DNA of 64,000 bases from Rhodospirillales bacterium 24-66-33 (GCA_002281855.1 NCHQ01000025.1:1-64000); one strand, 5' to 3'; shown: positions 7,802 through 17,067, counted from the stretch's first letter. The notes: generated from the letters alone by a model not told the origin. Numbers and translations are program-made.

Positions 7802-8998
7802 GTGAGCTTTCGTGCCTCGGGCCATAGCTGGCGTCTGTACTGCGGAACGAACGTCCTCGAGGCTTCCCTCAAGGAGGTCGCTGCTCGCGCCGGCGCCAGG
7901 CGCGCCTTCGTCGTCTGCTCGCCGTCGATCAACAATCGAACCGACATCGTTCGCCGCATCGAAAAGGCTCTGGGACCAACCTTCGCCGGTGTCTTCGACC
8001 AGATCGAAAAGGACTGCCCTTATCCCAACGTCTGCGCCGCCACGGATGCCGCGCGCGAGGCCAAGGCCGATCTCCTCATTGCCGTCGGCGGCGGAAGCGT
8101 GCTGGTCGCCACGCGGGCGGTCGCCATCTTCCTCGGAGAGGATCGCAGTCCCTTCGAACTCATGACGCAGTACCCGGCCGACAAGCCGGCCTACAGCCCG
8201 CGCCTCGCCGCGCCGAAGATGCCCATCGTCAACATCCCGACGACTCCCACCAGCGCCATGAATCGCGCTGGAACGGGACTGAAGAATGCGGATCTGGATC
8301 ATCGAATGGAGTACTTCGACCCCAAGACCCGGCCGCAGGCAATCCTGCTGGATTACGAAGTCCTGATGACGACGCCCTCTTCATCCCACCGCTCGACCGC
8401 CACCACGGTCTTCTCCAGTCTTGTCGGATCCATCGCCGCGCCTGAATCCAATCCACTGGTCGAGGGCGATCGCCTTCAGGCTTTCCGTCTCGCCTTCCGC
8501 GCCTATTCGGCGCTTGCCCAGAATCGCGACGATGCCGCCTCGCGGGCCGATCTCTGCATAGCGGCGTTCCTACAGAACCGGGCCGAGGACGATGGGGTCC
8601 GCATGGGGGCCAGTTCTTCCTTTGGCGGAGACTACGCCGTTTCGACCGCCCTGCACGTTCAGTTCCCGCATGTCGGCCAGGGCGAGTCGATCTCCACCAT
8701 CCACGCCACCAAGATCCGGTTGTCGCAAGAGGATGACGCGGCCGCGGCGCAGGTCGTCGCCGACGCCCTCGGCCTCGGTCGCAGCAACAGGCCGACCCGG
8801 CCGGTCATCGCCGATGAGCTGGAACGCCTGTATCGCTGCGTGGGAATGCCGATTCGTCTCAGCGAACTGAACATCCCGCGATCGGCGATCCCCCTCATCG
8901 CGGGCCAGACGGTCAAGAACTTCAATGCCAACGCAGGCGTCCGCTCCGATGGCGAGCGCATTGCCGCGGCGCAGCAGCTGCTGGAGGCCGCTTACTGA
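7802..8998 (+). CDS. Iron-containing alcohol dehydrogenase-fold protein
   Basis: A 398-residue protein starting at GTG 7802, chosen because AGGAGGA lies at 7789-7795. The Rossmann-like half has the NAD(P)-binding GGGS at 96-99 (LLIAVGGGSVLVATRAVA) and the family pattern IPTTPTS. In the helical half the metal motif GMDALTHAIEAY of the family appears to be replaced by TTVFSSLVGSIA, so the first Asp and His ligands look lost. Two histidines remain in the later region (TALHVQFPH and ISTIHATK). It may be a maleylacetate-reductase-like or a metal-independent relative. It is divergent from the ModA-like gene. Confidence 0.8.
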   Translation: MSFRASGHSWRLYCGTNVLEASLKEVAARAGARRAFVVCSPSINNRTDIVRRIEKALGPTFAGVFDQIEKDCPYPNVCAATDAAREAKADLLIAVGGGSVLVATRAVAIFLGEDRSPFELMTQYPADKPAYSPRLAAPKMPIVNIPTTPTSAMNRAGTGLKNADLDHRMEYFDPKTRPQAILLDYEVLMTTPSSSHRSTATTVFSSLVGSIAAPESNPLVEGDRLQAFRLAFRAYSALAQNRDDAASRADLCIAAFLQNRAEDDGVRMGASSSFGGDYAVSTALHVQFPHVGQGESISTIHATKIRLSQEDDAAAAQVVADALGLGRSNRPTRPVIADELERLYRCVGMPIRLSELNIPRSAIPLIAGQTVKNFNANAGVRSDGERIAAAQQLLEAAY

Positions 8999-9122
8999 CC
9001 GGCCGGCAGGCCATGGCGGAGTATATGACAATCACTCGGCGTTCAGCTGAAACGAGCGTTGCCGAGATCGCCGTGGAGCCCTATTCGGGACCTTCAAGAC
9101 GCGGTTAGAGAAAGGCAAGTGT

Positions 9123-9527
9123 GTGAGGCCGATAATCGGGTTCTGCTTCCTCGTTCTCTTGCTCGGTGCTTGCGCACCCAAGACCGAACCGCCGCCGGAG
9201 CCGACACCGGTCGCAGCCGGCCAGAAAGACGCACAGCAGGAATATCTCTGGCAGGTGATGCGCCGGCTCGCACAGTTTCCTTACATCCCGAAAGCGACCG
9301 CGACAGTGCGGGAGTCAGGGACTGTCCTGTTGCGGTTGACGGTTTCGCGCGATGGACGACTGCTCGACGTGGGGCTGGAGCGGTCGAGCGGCGTGCCCTC
9401 CCTCGATGCCGGGGTGATGGAGAGCGCCCGTCGCGCCAGCCCCTATCCGCCCCTGCCCGCCGAGATACAAGGCGACCGCCATCGGTTCCTGCTCCCGGTT
9501 AGCTTCAGGTACAATCCACTACGCTAG
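9123..9527 (+). CDS. Small lipoprotein with TonB C-terminal domain
   Basis: A 134-residue protein starting at GTG 9123. The N-terminal lipobox LLGAC places the lipidated Cys at 17. A proline-rich linker (EPPPEPTPVAA) is followed by a TonB-C-type domain (ATATVRESGTVLLRLTVSRDGRLLDVGLERSSG, then ASPYPPLPAE). The domain usually contacts outer-membrane TonB-dependent transporters, but here the anchor is a lipid rather than a TM helix and no ExbBD genes are near. A stand-alone TonB-like lipoprotein is the best description. Confidence 0.82.
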   Translation: MRPIIGFCFLVLLLGACAPKTEPPPEPTPVAAGQKDAQQEYLWQVMRRLAQFPYIPKATATVRESGTVLLRLTVSRDGRLLDVGLERSSGVPSLDAGVMESARRASPYPPLPAEIQGDRHRFLLPVSFRYNPLR

Positions 9528-9631
9528 CGTTGGCGGCGGCTGCCGTCGCAGCGACGCCCGGACGATCATTCCCTGCGCTGTTCGGCGACAGCCGACCGGC
9601 CGGCTGATCGAGAACCGACACCGATTCAGTC

Positions 9632-10234
9632 TTAGGCCGTCGGGTCGTAGCCGTAGTCGAAGGTCAGCTCCTCGCCGCTGGTGAGGCGCCGGATGGACCA
9701 GACCTCGATCATCCAGCGGTCGTGGACCTGGAGCATCCGCCATTCACAGTTCGGGTCCGGATCGTGATTGATCAGGGAGACGTGACCGATGGCGATCAAG
9801 CCGCGCTGGGCGTTGACGGGGTGTTCGAAGTAATTGCCGTTCAGGACCGTCTCGGTGACGTGCTTGATGTCCGGCCGGGGCAGTTCCCAGGTGAAGCAGT
9901 CGTCGATCTTGGTCCGGCGAGCGATGCTGGTGCAGGCGATGAGCCCGAGGCCACGACCGGGGATCTCGGTGACCTGATACGGTCGGACAATCAGGGGAAC
10001 GGCGACGCGCTTCCCTCGCCGCCGTGGCTCCCCGGCGCCCGACCCTTTTCGGCCAGACGTCGCTCGCGACGTTCGCTTCCGTGTAACGCGCTCGATGTCG
10101 GAAAGGAGTTCGTTGCCGTCGCGCTCTGATCGAGGGCTCGGCGTCAATTCGGGAGACGGAGCGTCTGGAACTCTATTTGATCGCAATGGGCCTACTTCTC
10201 GCCGAACAGCTGCGTGCAGATGGGGACGAGGCAA
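9632..10234 (-). CDS. SET-domain protein (putative lysine methyltransferase)
   Basis: A protein of up to 200 residues with a C-terminal SET domain (about 83-197). Core motifs are present: GRGLGL (93-98), the pseudoknot strand HVSLINHDPDPNCEW (151-165) and GEELTFDYG (187-195) with the catalytic-site Tyr. SET enzymes transfer a methyl group from S-adenosylmethionine to lysine side chains. Residues 48-78 are strongly basic (TRKRTSRATSGRKG, RRRGKR). The longest start is TTG 10234; an internal TTG at 10186 with GTAGG upstream is also possible, so the N terminus is uncertain. It follows the molybdopterin oxidoreductase gene on the same strand. The target protein is unknown. Confidence 0.82.
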   Translation of the reverse strand: MPRPHLHAAVRREVGPLRSNRVPDAPSPELTPSPRSERDGNELLSDIERVTRKRTSRATSGRKGSGAGEPRRRGKRVAVPLIVRPYQVTEIPGRGLGLIACTSIARRTKIDDCFTWELPRPDIKHVTETVLNGNYFEHPVNAQRGLIAIGHVSLINHDPDPNCEWRMLQVHDRWMIEVWSIRRLTSGEELTFDYGYDPTA

Positions 10235-10292
10235 TACCCGATCGGCCCGTGGCCTATCAAGTAGCGGTGTCCGAACACTCGATCCTCTGCGA

Positions 10293-12650
10293 TCAGTGCG
10301 CCATCTTCTCGATCTCGCACCACGAGCATCGCAGCGGTATCGACCCGCTGACCGGATCCGCCCGCTCGGTGCCGATCGCGCCGTTCAGGTTTGCCGCCAG
10401 GGGATGAGTGCGATCGTAGGGCGTGCCGTCGGCCCCATCGACCCACCAGCCGTGCTGGCCGAACACGGCCCCCGAGGCGAGCCCCGGCACGAGGGCGGCT
10501 CGGGCGACCGCGTCTCCGGTGGGCGTCCGGATGCGCACCCAGTCGCCCTGGGCGATCGAACGGGCGGCGGCATCGGCCGGCGCAATCTCCACGATCGGGT
10601 CGGGCACCAGCCGGCGCAACGAGGCGATGTTGCGATGCTGGCTGTGGCAGTAGGCGACGCTCTTGGCACTGCCGAGGCGCAACGGATAACCCGGTTCCGC
10701 GGGCACGAGATCTCCGGCGTCGAGGTCGGGGATCGGCCGGTAGCCGGCGAGCAGCAGCCGCTCCGAGTAGATTTCGATCTTGCGGGTCGCGGTCGGGTAG
10801 CCGCGCGGATGGCCGTCTTGCGCGATCGCCTGCGCATCGACCGGCACCGCTCCCTCGACCACGATGCCTTCCGGAGACCGGCGCAGCCTCTCGACGGTCA
10901 ATCCCGTCCTTGCCAGGGCCGTATCGTGGCCGCGGTCGGCATCGAGGTCGAACATGCGATCCCCGAGGCCGAGCCGCGCGGCGAGCCCCATCACGATGTC
11001 GGTGTCGGAGCGGGCCTCGCCAACGGGTGCGATGACCGGCGGCCGCAGCTGGACGTGCCGCAACCCCTCCAGGCTGCCGTCGAAGCCGGTGCGCAAGCCT
11101 TCCCGCTCCCACGACGTGGCGGCGGGCAGGATGATGTCGGCGTAACGGGCCGTCGCATTGACGAAGAAGTCCGCATGGACGTGGAATTCCAGCGCCGACA
11201 GCGCCTTGCGGGCGGTCTCAGTATCCGGCTGCGACACCAGCAGGTTGGTGCCGAACGACATCAACATGCGCACCGGATAGGGCGCTTTCGCCAGCACCGC
11301 CTTGTAGACGTCGCGGGCCGTCACCCAACCTTGCAGGCCGGGACCGAGGGGCCGCTCGGCGAGACCGAGCGCCTTGTCGCGCTGCGTCGTGGGCAGCAGG
11401 TCCTGGCCGGATATATCGACGAAGGACGCCGCGCCGCCGGGCACGTTACCGCCCTTGCGGCCATAGCTGCCGGTGAGCGCGTAGAGGATCGAGATTGCCC
11501 GGTCGGTCTGCGTGGCCGTGACGCTCTGCCCGACGCCGTTCCAGGCGTAGTAGGAAACCGACGGGGCGCCGGCGATGATGTCGGCGGCCTTCGCGAGGTC
11601 GGCCGGCTCGATTCCGCTCACCTCGGCGACGCGCTCCGGCGGAAATTCGGCGGCAGCCCGCGCGAATAGCTCCAGCGCGGTGTGACACAGGACGGGACCG
11701 GACAGCGTCTGGACAGTGCCCTGCCAGCGCAGGACGGGCGTGGTGCTTCCCGAGTCCCAGCTCCCGCGCGCCGGATCGAACGGCAGCAGGTCGCCGCCGT
11801 CACCGGTGTGGGAAAAGAGGATTTCGGTCCGGCCATCGGCCCGAAGGTCGCTCTCCCGCAGGAAGCGGCCGGTATCGGCGCGCACCAGCAGGCTGGCGTT
11901 CGTCCAGGTCGCGGCAAAGGCACGATCGAAGCGTCCGCTCGAGATCAGCAGGTTCGCGAGCCCGAGGGCAACCGCCTGGTCCGTACCGGGACGCACCCGC
12001 AACCACTGGGTCGCGCGCTTCGCCAGCGCCGTCGGCCGCGGGTCGATCACCACCAGGCGGGCGCCGCGCTTCAGGCCCTTCTGGATCTCCACCTGGCGCG
12101 CCAGCCAGGTCGCGGCGGGATTGTTGCCCCACAGCACGATGCAGCCGGTGTTGGCGAAATCCGGCGTTCCGATATCGTGGCCGTAGGTGAAGCGCGAGGC
12201 GTAGTCCTTGTGCCAATTACAGATTTCGGTTCCGTAAATGGTGTTCGGGCTGCCGTAGGCGCGGATGAAGCGCTCGATCCATGAGATCGAATCCGAAATG
12301 TGCGACCCGCTCGGCGTGGTCACGGAGAAGGCAACCTGTTCGGCGCCGTGCGCCGCCCGGATATCGGAGAGGCGCGCGGCGATCTCGGCCAGCGCCTCGT
12401 CCCAGCCGATCGGCGTCCAGCCGGGATCGGCGGCTCCCTTCGGCTGCGTGCGGCGCAGCGGGCGCGTCACCCGATCGGGATGATAGACGAGTTCGGGCGC
12501 CGCCCGTCCCTTGGGACAAAGCGCCTGGCCGGTGGGATGGTCCGGCAACGGTTCGATCCCCCGCAAGCGCCCGTGCTCGACGACGGCGACGCAGCCGCAG
12601 CGCGACCGGCATTGCGTGCAAAAGGCCGCGATTTTCTGCGCTCCAACCAT
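10293..12650 (-). CDS. Molybdopterin (bis-MGD) oxidoreductase, catalytic subunit
   Basis: A 785-residue DMSO-reductase-superfamily enzyme. Start at ATG 12650, with GGGAGA about 6 bases upstream; the open frame continues further but without family features. An N-terminal 4Fe-4S site is formed by Cys11, Cys14, Cys18 and Cys45 (CTQCRSRC then ALCPKG). Cys144 in YGTEICNWHKDY sits where the Mo or W ligand is expected. The C-terminal region carries the dinucleotide-binding domain (SVAYCHSQHRNIASLRRLVPDP; QGDWVRIRTPTG). No Tat signal is visible and no electron-transfer subunit lies beside it, so it is probably cytosolic and partners elsewhere. Substrate unknown; acetylene-hydratase-like and thiosulfate/formate-type relatives are possible. 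Confidence 0.92.
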   Translation of the reverse strand: MVGAQKIAAFCTQCRSRCGCVAVVEHGRLRGIEPLPDHPTGQALCPKGRAAPELVYHPDRVTRPLRRTQPKGAADPGWTPIGWDEALAEIAARLSDIRAAHGAEQVAFSVTTPSGSHISDSISWIERFIRAYGSPNTIYGTEICNWHKDYASRFTYGHDIGTPDFANTGCIVLWGNNPAATWLARQVEIQKGLKRGARLVVIDPRPTALAKRATQWLRVRPGTDQAVALGLANLLISSGRFDRAFAATWTNASLLVRADTGRFLRESDLRADGRTEILFSHTGDGGDLLPFDPARGSWDSGSTTPVLRWQGTVQTLSGPVLCHTALELFARAAAEFPPERVAEVSGIEPADLAKAADIIAGAPSVSYYAWNGVGQSVTATQTDRAISILYALTGSYGRKGGNVPGGAASFVDISGQDLLPTTQRDKALGLAERPLGPGLQGWVTARDVYKAVLAKAPYPVRMLMSFGTNLLVSQPDTETARKALSALEFHVHADFFVNATARYADIILPAATSWEREGLRTGFDGSLEGLRHVQLRPPVIAPVGEARSDTDIVMGLAARLGLGDRMFDLDADRGHDTALARTGLTVERLRRSPEGIVVEGAVPVDAQAIAQDGHPRGYPTATRKIEIYSERLLLAGYRPIPDLDAGDLVPAEPGYPLRLGSAKSVAYCHSQHRNIASLRRLVPDPIVEIAPADAAARSIAQGDWVRIRTPTGDAVARAALVPGLASGAVFGQHGWWVDGADGTPYDRTHPLAANLNGAIGTERADPVSGSIPLRCSWCEIEKMAH

Positions 12651-12722
12651 CTGCAATCTCCCCGTTGAGCGACGGTCGCCACCGTCGTGGATCGGCGGCA
12701 CCTGTGGCTGGCCGACGCGAGG

Positions 12723-12750
12723 CCGGAGTTTAGGGCCCGGAGTGTAGGGC
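12723..12750. repeat. Tandem 14-bp repeat upstream of the Mo-enzyme gene
   Basis: Two adjacent copies of CCGGAGTKTAGGGC (12723-12736 and 12737-12750) differ at one base. Each runs into a GGGCCC palindrome. They lie 73-100 bp upstream of the oxidoreductase start, in the 215-bp divergent gap shared with a membrane protein gene. This could be a regulator-binding site; nothing ties it to a known factor. Confidence 0.4.
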
Positions 12751-12865
12751 CCGCGAGAAGACATCGAAAGCAACCGATGCCCCGTCTCAAGGTCGTCTTG
12801 GCAAGATATCGGCCGAATGTGGGATAAGCTCCGCAGAAACGGTCTAAACGGAAAGCACAATCTCC

Positions 12866-13327
12866 ATGCCTTCGTCCTGGTGGCCCTCCCCCGCGCGGCT
12901 GTTGCCCGCCAATCCGGCTCACTACGACGGACCGCTGCTTTCCTTCTGGGTGGCGATCGCCTGGCTCGGCATCATCACCGTGCGCTCCTGCATCCACCTG
13001 CTGGCGGCGGACGGGGGCGCGCAGTCGATCGCCACGATCGACGTCGCAACCGTCGACGGCGGCTCGAACATCGTGGCGGTCTTCGGCCAGTGGGGCGCGA
13101 TCCAGCTTCTCCTCGCGCTGCTTCTGTGGGTGCTGCTGCTGCGCTGGCGCGGAACGGTGCCGCTCGTCCTGCTTGTCTTCACCCTCGAGCCCGTGCTGCG
13201 CGGGCTGGCCGGAACCCTCAAGCCGGTGACGACGATGGGCACGGCCCCGGGGGCCGCGCTCAACTGGTTCACGCTGCCGCTTATCGCGTTCTTCTTGTAC
13301 CTGTCGCTCTGCCCGGCACGCCGCTAG
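12866..13327 (+). CDS. Hypothetical inner-membrane protein, about four helices
   Basis: A 153-residue protein with hydrophobic segments at about 22-45, 72-92, 97-113 and 132-149, so probably a four-helix inner-membrane protein. I do not recognise the family. It starts at ATG 12866 and diverges from the molybdopterin oxidoreductase gene. Its stop overlaps that of the convergent Bug-type receptor gene in a CTAG. Divergence from the oxidoreductase might hint at a membrane anchor role, but no heme- or quinone-binding motif supports this. Confidence 0.7.
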   Translation: MPSSWWPSPARLLPANPAHYDGPLLSFWVAIAWLGIITVRSCIHLLAADGGAQSIATIDVATVDGGSNIVAVFGQWGAIQLLLALLLWVLLLRWRGTVPLVLLVFTLEPVLRGLAGTLKPVTTMGTAPGAALNWFTLPLIAFFLYLSLCPARR

Positions 13328-14262
13328 AGGAAGGAGCGGGCGACGCGAAGATCGCGCTGCATCGTCTCCCGAACCAGCTGCGCATCGCCCGCAGCGACCC
13401 GCGCTCCCAGCTGGCCCAACGAGCTGACGAGGTCGTTGGGGAATGGCCCCGCAAGGTCGCGAGCGATGCTCTCGACGAAGGAACCGGCGGATCCCGGCGG
13501 CGCAAAGACGGAATAGCTGAAGGTGTAGTCGCGCTGCCGGTCGCCCGTGAGCTCCGCAAAGGTCGGCACCGTGGGGAAAGCAGCCGAACGGGCCGCCCCG
13601 AACGTGGCGAGCACGGTGGGCGTCTCGCCGCCGCGTGCCATCATGGCAGCGATGGAATCCGTGGTGACGACGCCGATCGCCGTCGTCCCGCTGAGTACGG
13701 CTTCGAAAATCCGATCGTTGCCGGGGGCATCGACGTCGGTCACCCCCGGGGCGGCGGCAGCAACCCATGCCAATGCCGGGCCATAGGCCGAAAGACGCCC
13801 CGAGCCGGCGAGCTTGAGCCCACGAGCACGCGCGGCCGACACCACGTCCGCCCAGCTCTTCAGGCCGCTCTTTGCGCCCGTGATCAAAGCCGTCGAATAA
13901 CCGTTGGTCACTTTGGCGACGGGCACCAGCCGCTCCACCTCGGCAAGCTTGCCCTGTGCCACACCGTTCATCATCAGCGTGAGCGTGTCGGCGACGAGAA
14001 TCCGGCTCCCGCGCGCAGGTCCCGCCAGGAAGGCCGGCACCGGCGCGAAACCGTGGTCGCCGGGTATGGCCCGCAGGGTCGGCGCCGGCCGGCCCTTGCT
14101 CGCCAGAACCGCGCCGACGAACCGGGCAATCTGTCCGGTCACGCTTCCAGCCGTATAGCCGTGCAGGACTTCCAGCGGAGCATTCGCCCATGCGCGACCG
14201 AAGGGGGCGGCACCCAGAGCTGTGAGGCCAACAACCAACGCCCGACGCTGAATGACAGCCAT
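13324..14262 (-). CDS. Bug/TctC-family periplasmic solute receptor
   Basis: A 312-residue receptor of the tripartite tricarboxylate transporter class. Start at ATG 14262 (MAVIQRRALVVGL), preferred over TTG 14280 because it gives a clean signal peptide of about 27 residues ending GRAWA. Family features follow: HGYTAGSVTGQIARFVGAVLASK and DTLTLMMNGVAQG. The motif for the bound carboxylate loop is less typical than in well-known Bug proteins. No TctA or TctB membrane genes lie nearby, which is common for the many orphan Bug receptors. It diverges from an Ldh2-type dehydrogenase gene. Confidence 0.85.
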   Translation of the reverse strand: MAVIQRRALVVGLTALGAAPFGRAWANAPLEVLHGYTAGSVTGQIARFVGAVLASKGRPAPTLRAIPGDHGFAPVPAFLAGPARGSRILVADTLTLMMNGVAQGKLAEVERLVPVAKVTNGYSTALITGAKSGLKSWADVVSAARARGLKLAGSGRLSAYGPALAWVAAAAPGVTDVDAPGNDRIFEAVLSGTTAIGVVTTDSIAAMMARGGETPTVLATFGAARSAAFPTVPTFAELTGDRQRDYTFSYSVFAPPGSAGSFVESIARDLAGPFPNDLVSSLGQLGARVAAGDAQLVRETMQRDLRVARSFL

Positions 14263-14457
14263 GGCCCTACTCCACTGCAAATACTTGCATCAAAGATGCT
14301 CTTAGGTGCCGACCATCACCATATCGACGGAATGCTGGCAAGCGGGATGGTGTGCGCGCGCTTCTGTTTTGCCGTGTATGGGACGCCCCGGCAGAAAATG
14401 TTGATGCGCTGCGTTACCGGCCCTCAATAATGGCGCCGCCAAAATGGAGAATGAAGC

Positions 14458-15522
14458 ATGCCCGCGTCCTACCAGATCCACCGCAAGCAGCTCGAGCTGA
14501 TCCTCGAGGCCTGGGGCATGCCGAAGGAGACGGCCGCCGGAACGGCGGAGATCATGAGCTGGGCCGACCTGCACGGCATCGACACGCACGGCATCTCGAT
14601 GGTGCCGCCCTACGATGAGCGCCGGCGGGCCGACAAGCTCCATGTCGGCGCCGAGCCCCGGATCGTGAAGGAGACGCCCGTGTCGGTGCTGGTCGACGGC
14701 GGCGGCGGCCTCGGCCATCCCGCCGGCCGGCGCGCCATGGAGATTGCCATCGAGAAGGCAAAGAAGACCGGCATCGGGGTGGCGGCCGTGCGCAACTCCG
14801 GTCATTTCGGCGCCTGCGGCTTCTACGTGCTGCAGGCGGTCGACGCCGGCTTCATCGGCATGGCGACGACCTCGGCCAGCGGCATCAACATGGCGCCGAC
14901 CAACGGCGCGCAGGCCCGCCTCGGCACCGATCCGATCGCCTTCGCCGCGCCGGGCAGACCGGGCGAGCCGTTCCTGCTCGACATGGCGACCACGACCGTC
15001 GCCGCCGGCAAGATCCGCAACAAGGCGAACGAGAAGCTCCAGACGCCGGCCGGCTGGCTGGTGACCAAGGACGGCCTGCCCAGCACCGACCCGCACGAGG
15101 TCAGCAAGGGCGGCTACATGACGCCGCTCGGCGGCACGCCTGAAGGCAGCAGCCACAAGGGCTACGGGCTCGGCGCCATGGTCAACATCCTGAGCTCGGC
15201 TTTGTCGGGCGGCGTGATGGTGACGGATCCGACGCGCAACACGCGGCCGGGTCCCATCGACATCGGCCATTTCTTCCTGGCCATGGATCCCGGCATGTTC
15301 CGCGACTCGGCCGACTTCCAGGCCGACGTCGCCGCCTTCTGCGACACGCTGCGCGCCACCCGGCCGGCCGATCCGGCGAAGCCGGTGCAGGTGGCGGGCG
15401 ATCCCGAGCGCCGCGTCGCCGCCGCCCGCCTGAAGACCGGCATCCCGGTCGGCCCCAACCTGCTCGCCCAGGTCAAAGAGATCGCGCTCGCCTCGGGCGC
15501 ACAATGGATCATGGAAGGCTGA
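14458..15522 (+). CDS. Malate/L-lactate dehydrogenase family (Ldh2) oxidoreductase
   Basis: A 354-residue NAD(P)-dependent 2-hydroxyacid dehydrogenase of the Ldh2/MDH2 fold, unrelated to classical Rossmann malate dehydrogenases. Typical motifs are DLHGIDTHGISMVPPY, AVRNSGHFGACGFYVLQA (with the catalytic His) and GTDPIAFAAPG. Relatives oxidise malate, sulfolactate, ureidoglycolate or delta1-piperideine-2-carboxylate. A GGAG lies about 8 bases upstream of ATG 14458. The neighbours are an orphan Bug receptor (divergent) and an MHS-type transporter (downstream), consistent with use of an imported organic acid. Confidence 0.9.
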   Translation: MPASYQIHRKQLELILEAWGMPKETAAGTAEIMSWADLHGIDTHGISMVPPYDERRRADKLHVGAEPRIVKETPVSVLVDGGGGLGHPAGRRAMEIAIEKAKKTGIGVAAVRNSGHFGACGFYVLQAVDAGFIGMATTSASGINMAPTNGAQARLGTDPIAFAAPGRPGEPFLLDMATTTVAAGKIRNKANEKLQTPAGWLVTKDGLPSTDPHEVSKGGYMTPLGGTPEGSSHKGYGLGAMVNILSSALSGGVMVTDPTRNTRPGPIDIGHFFLAMDPGMFRDSADFQADVAAFCDTLRATRPADPAKPVQVAGDPERRVAAARLKTGIPVGPNLLAQVKEIALASGAQWIMEG

Positions 15523-15732
15523 CGGGCCGCAATCGTCCGGCTCGACGTGGTCATCCTTCGCTCGCGCCTCCACCCGCCGTCGGCATTTCCCGCAAGCACG
15601 CTGGACTTCCACGCTGCGCGAGCTGCCACTTTGGGTGCAATCACGCTTGTCGCAGGGCACCTCCCCCATCAAAGATGAAGCAAAACTTGGCGCGGCCGTC
15701 GTTGTGACCCGTCGTGCAGAAGCGGACCGCCA

Positions 15733-17067
15733 ATGACAAAGTCGGAAAGAAAAAACCTGTTCGCGGGTGCGATCGGCAACACGATCGAGTTCTACGACTT
15801 CATCATTTACGCGTACCTGGCGGTCTTCGTGGCCGAGCATTTCTTTCCCGCCGGCGACGGCGTGACGGCAATGCTGGCAAGCTATGGTGCCTTCGCCTCG
15901 GGCATGCTGATGCGGCCATTGGGCGGCATCCTGTTCGGCACCATCGGCGACCGCTTCGGCCGCAAAGCGGCGCTGCAACTGTCGGTACTCTTGATCGCAG
16001 TGCCGACCCTGATCATTGGCCTGATGCCGACTTACGCCACCATCGGCATCGCGGCACCCATCATCCTCGTCATCCTGCGGATGCTGCAGGGCCTGTCGGT
16101 CGGCGGGGAATACGCATCGGCCATTGTCTTCCTGATCGAAACCAGCCCGGCCCGTCGCCGCGGCGTCGCCGGCAGCTTCGGACCGCTGGGGGCCGTGGGC
16201 GGTCTCCTGCTCGGCACGTTGATGACCTACCTTACCACCTCGGCTCTGGGCGAGGAGCGAATGCACGACTGGGGCTGGCGCCTGCCGTTCCTCGCCAGCG
16301 TCTTGTTGACAGGCATCGGCATCGTGCTGCGCCGCTCCCTGGCGCCGGAGCGGGTCGAAAAGAAGAGTCGCTCGCCCCTGCGCGAAGCATTCACCGGCTA
16401 CTGGCGCCAGATGCTGGCGATCGGCCTGGCCAACATCTCGACCGCGATCGTCTCGTTCGTCGGCTTCATGTACGTGGTGCCGTGGATCGAGCGGCACTCA
16501 TCTGCGAACACATCCATGGCCTTGATTGCCAATATGTTCGGCTTGCTGGTGATCTGCATGGCTGCACTTGCCGGCGGCTGGATGGGCGATCATATCGGCC
16601 GCCGTCGCATGTCGATGATCGGATTGGCGGTGTTGGTCGCGGTCGCCTGGCCGGCGTTTCAATTGATGTTGAGCGGCAATTTCGTGCTGATGGCGCTGGG
16701 CAGCATGCTGCTGGGCATCGGGCAGGGACTCTTCATCGGTGCCTTCTCGGCCATGATGGTGACGCTTCTGCCCCGAAATGTCCGCGTCACGGGGATGGCC
16801 TTCAGCTACAGCCTCTCCACGGGCGCGTTGGGCGGCCTGGCGCCCCTCCTGTGCGAGTATCTGGTCGATCGCGCCGGCCTCCTGATGGCACCGGCCCTCG
16901 TGATCGCGGTGAGCGCGGCTCTTTCCCTCGCCGTGATCGCCTTGCACCCGCTGTGGCGGCACAATGACGAGAGCCTGCCGGAGGACCATGCCAGCGGAGT
17001 CTCGTCCCGCAGATCTCACCCCGACGGGAGCCCCGGCGGCCTCGTTCAAGAGCCGTCATCGATCTGA
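15733..17067 (+). CDS. MFS transporter, metabolite:H+ symporter type
   Basis: A 444-residue twelve-helix major facilitator protein of the MHS branch (ProP, KgtP, citrate and shikimate transporters). The N terminus GAIGNTIEFYDFIIYAYLAVF is the usual MHS first helix. GDRFGRKAAL is the conserved loop between helices 2 and 3, and LQGLSVGGEYASA lies in helix 4. The C-terminal about 35 residues are hydrophilic. It follows the Ldh2-type gene after a 210-bp gap in which I see no gene, and likely imports an organic acid by proton symport. Confidence 0.92.
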   Translation: MTKSERKNLFAGAIGNTIEFYDFIIYAYLAVFVAEHFFPAGDGVTAMLASYGAFASGMLMRPLGGILFGTIGDRFGRKAALQLSVLLIAVPTLIIGLMPTYATIGIAAPIILVILRMLQGLSVGGEYASAIVFLIETSPARRRGVAGSFGPLGAVGGLLLGTLMTYLTTSALGEERMHDWGWRLPFLASVLLTGIGIVLRRSLAPERVEKKSRSPLREAFTGYWRQMLAIGLANISTAIVSFVGFMYVVPWIERHSSANTSMALIANMFGLLVICMAALAGGWMGDHIGRRRMSMIGLAVLVAVAWPAFQLMLSGNFVLMALGSMLLGIGQGLFIGAFSAMMVTLLPRNVRVTGMAFSYSLSTGALGGLAPLLCEYLVDRAGLLMAPALVIAVSAALSLAVIALHPLWRHNDESLPEDHASGVSSRRSHPDGSPGGLVQEPSSI

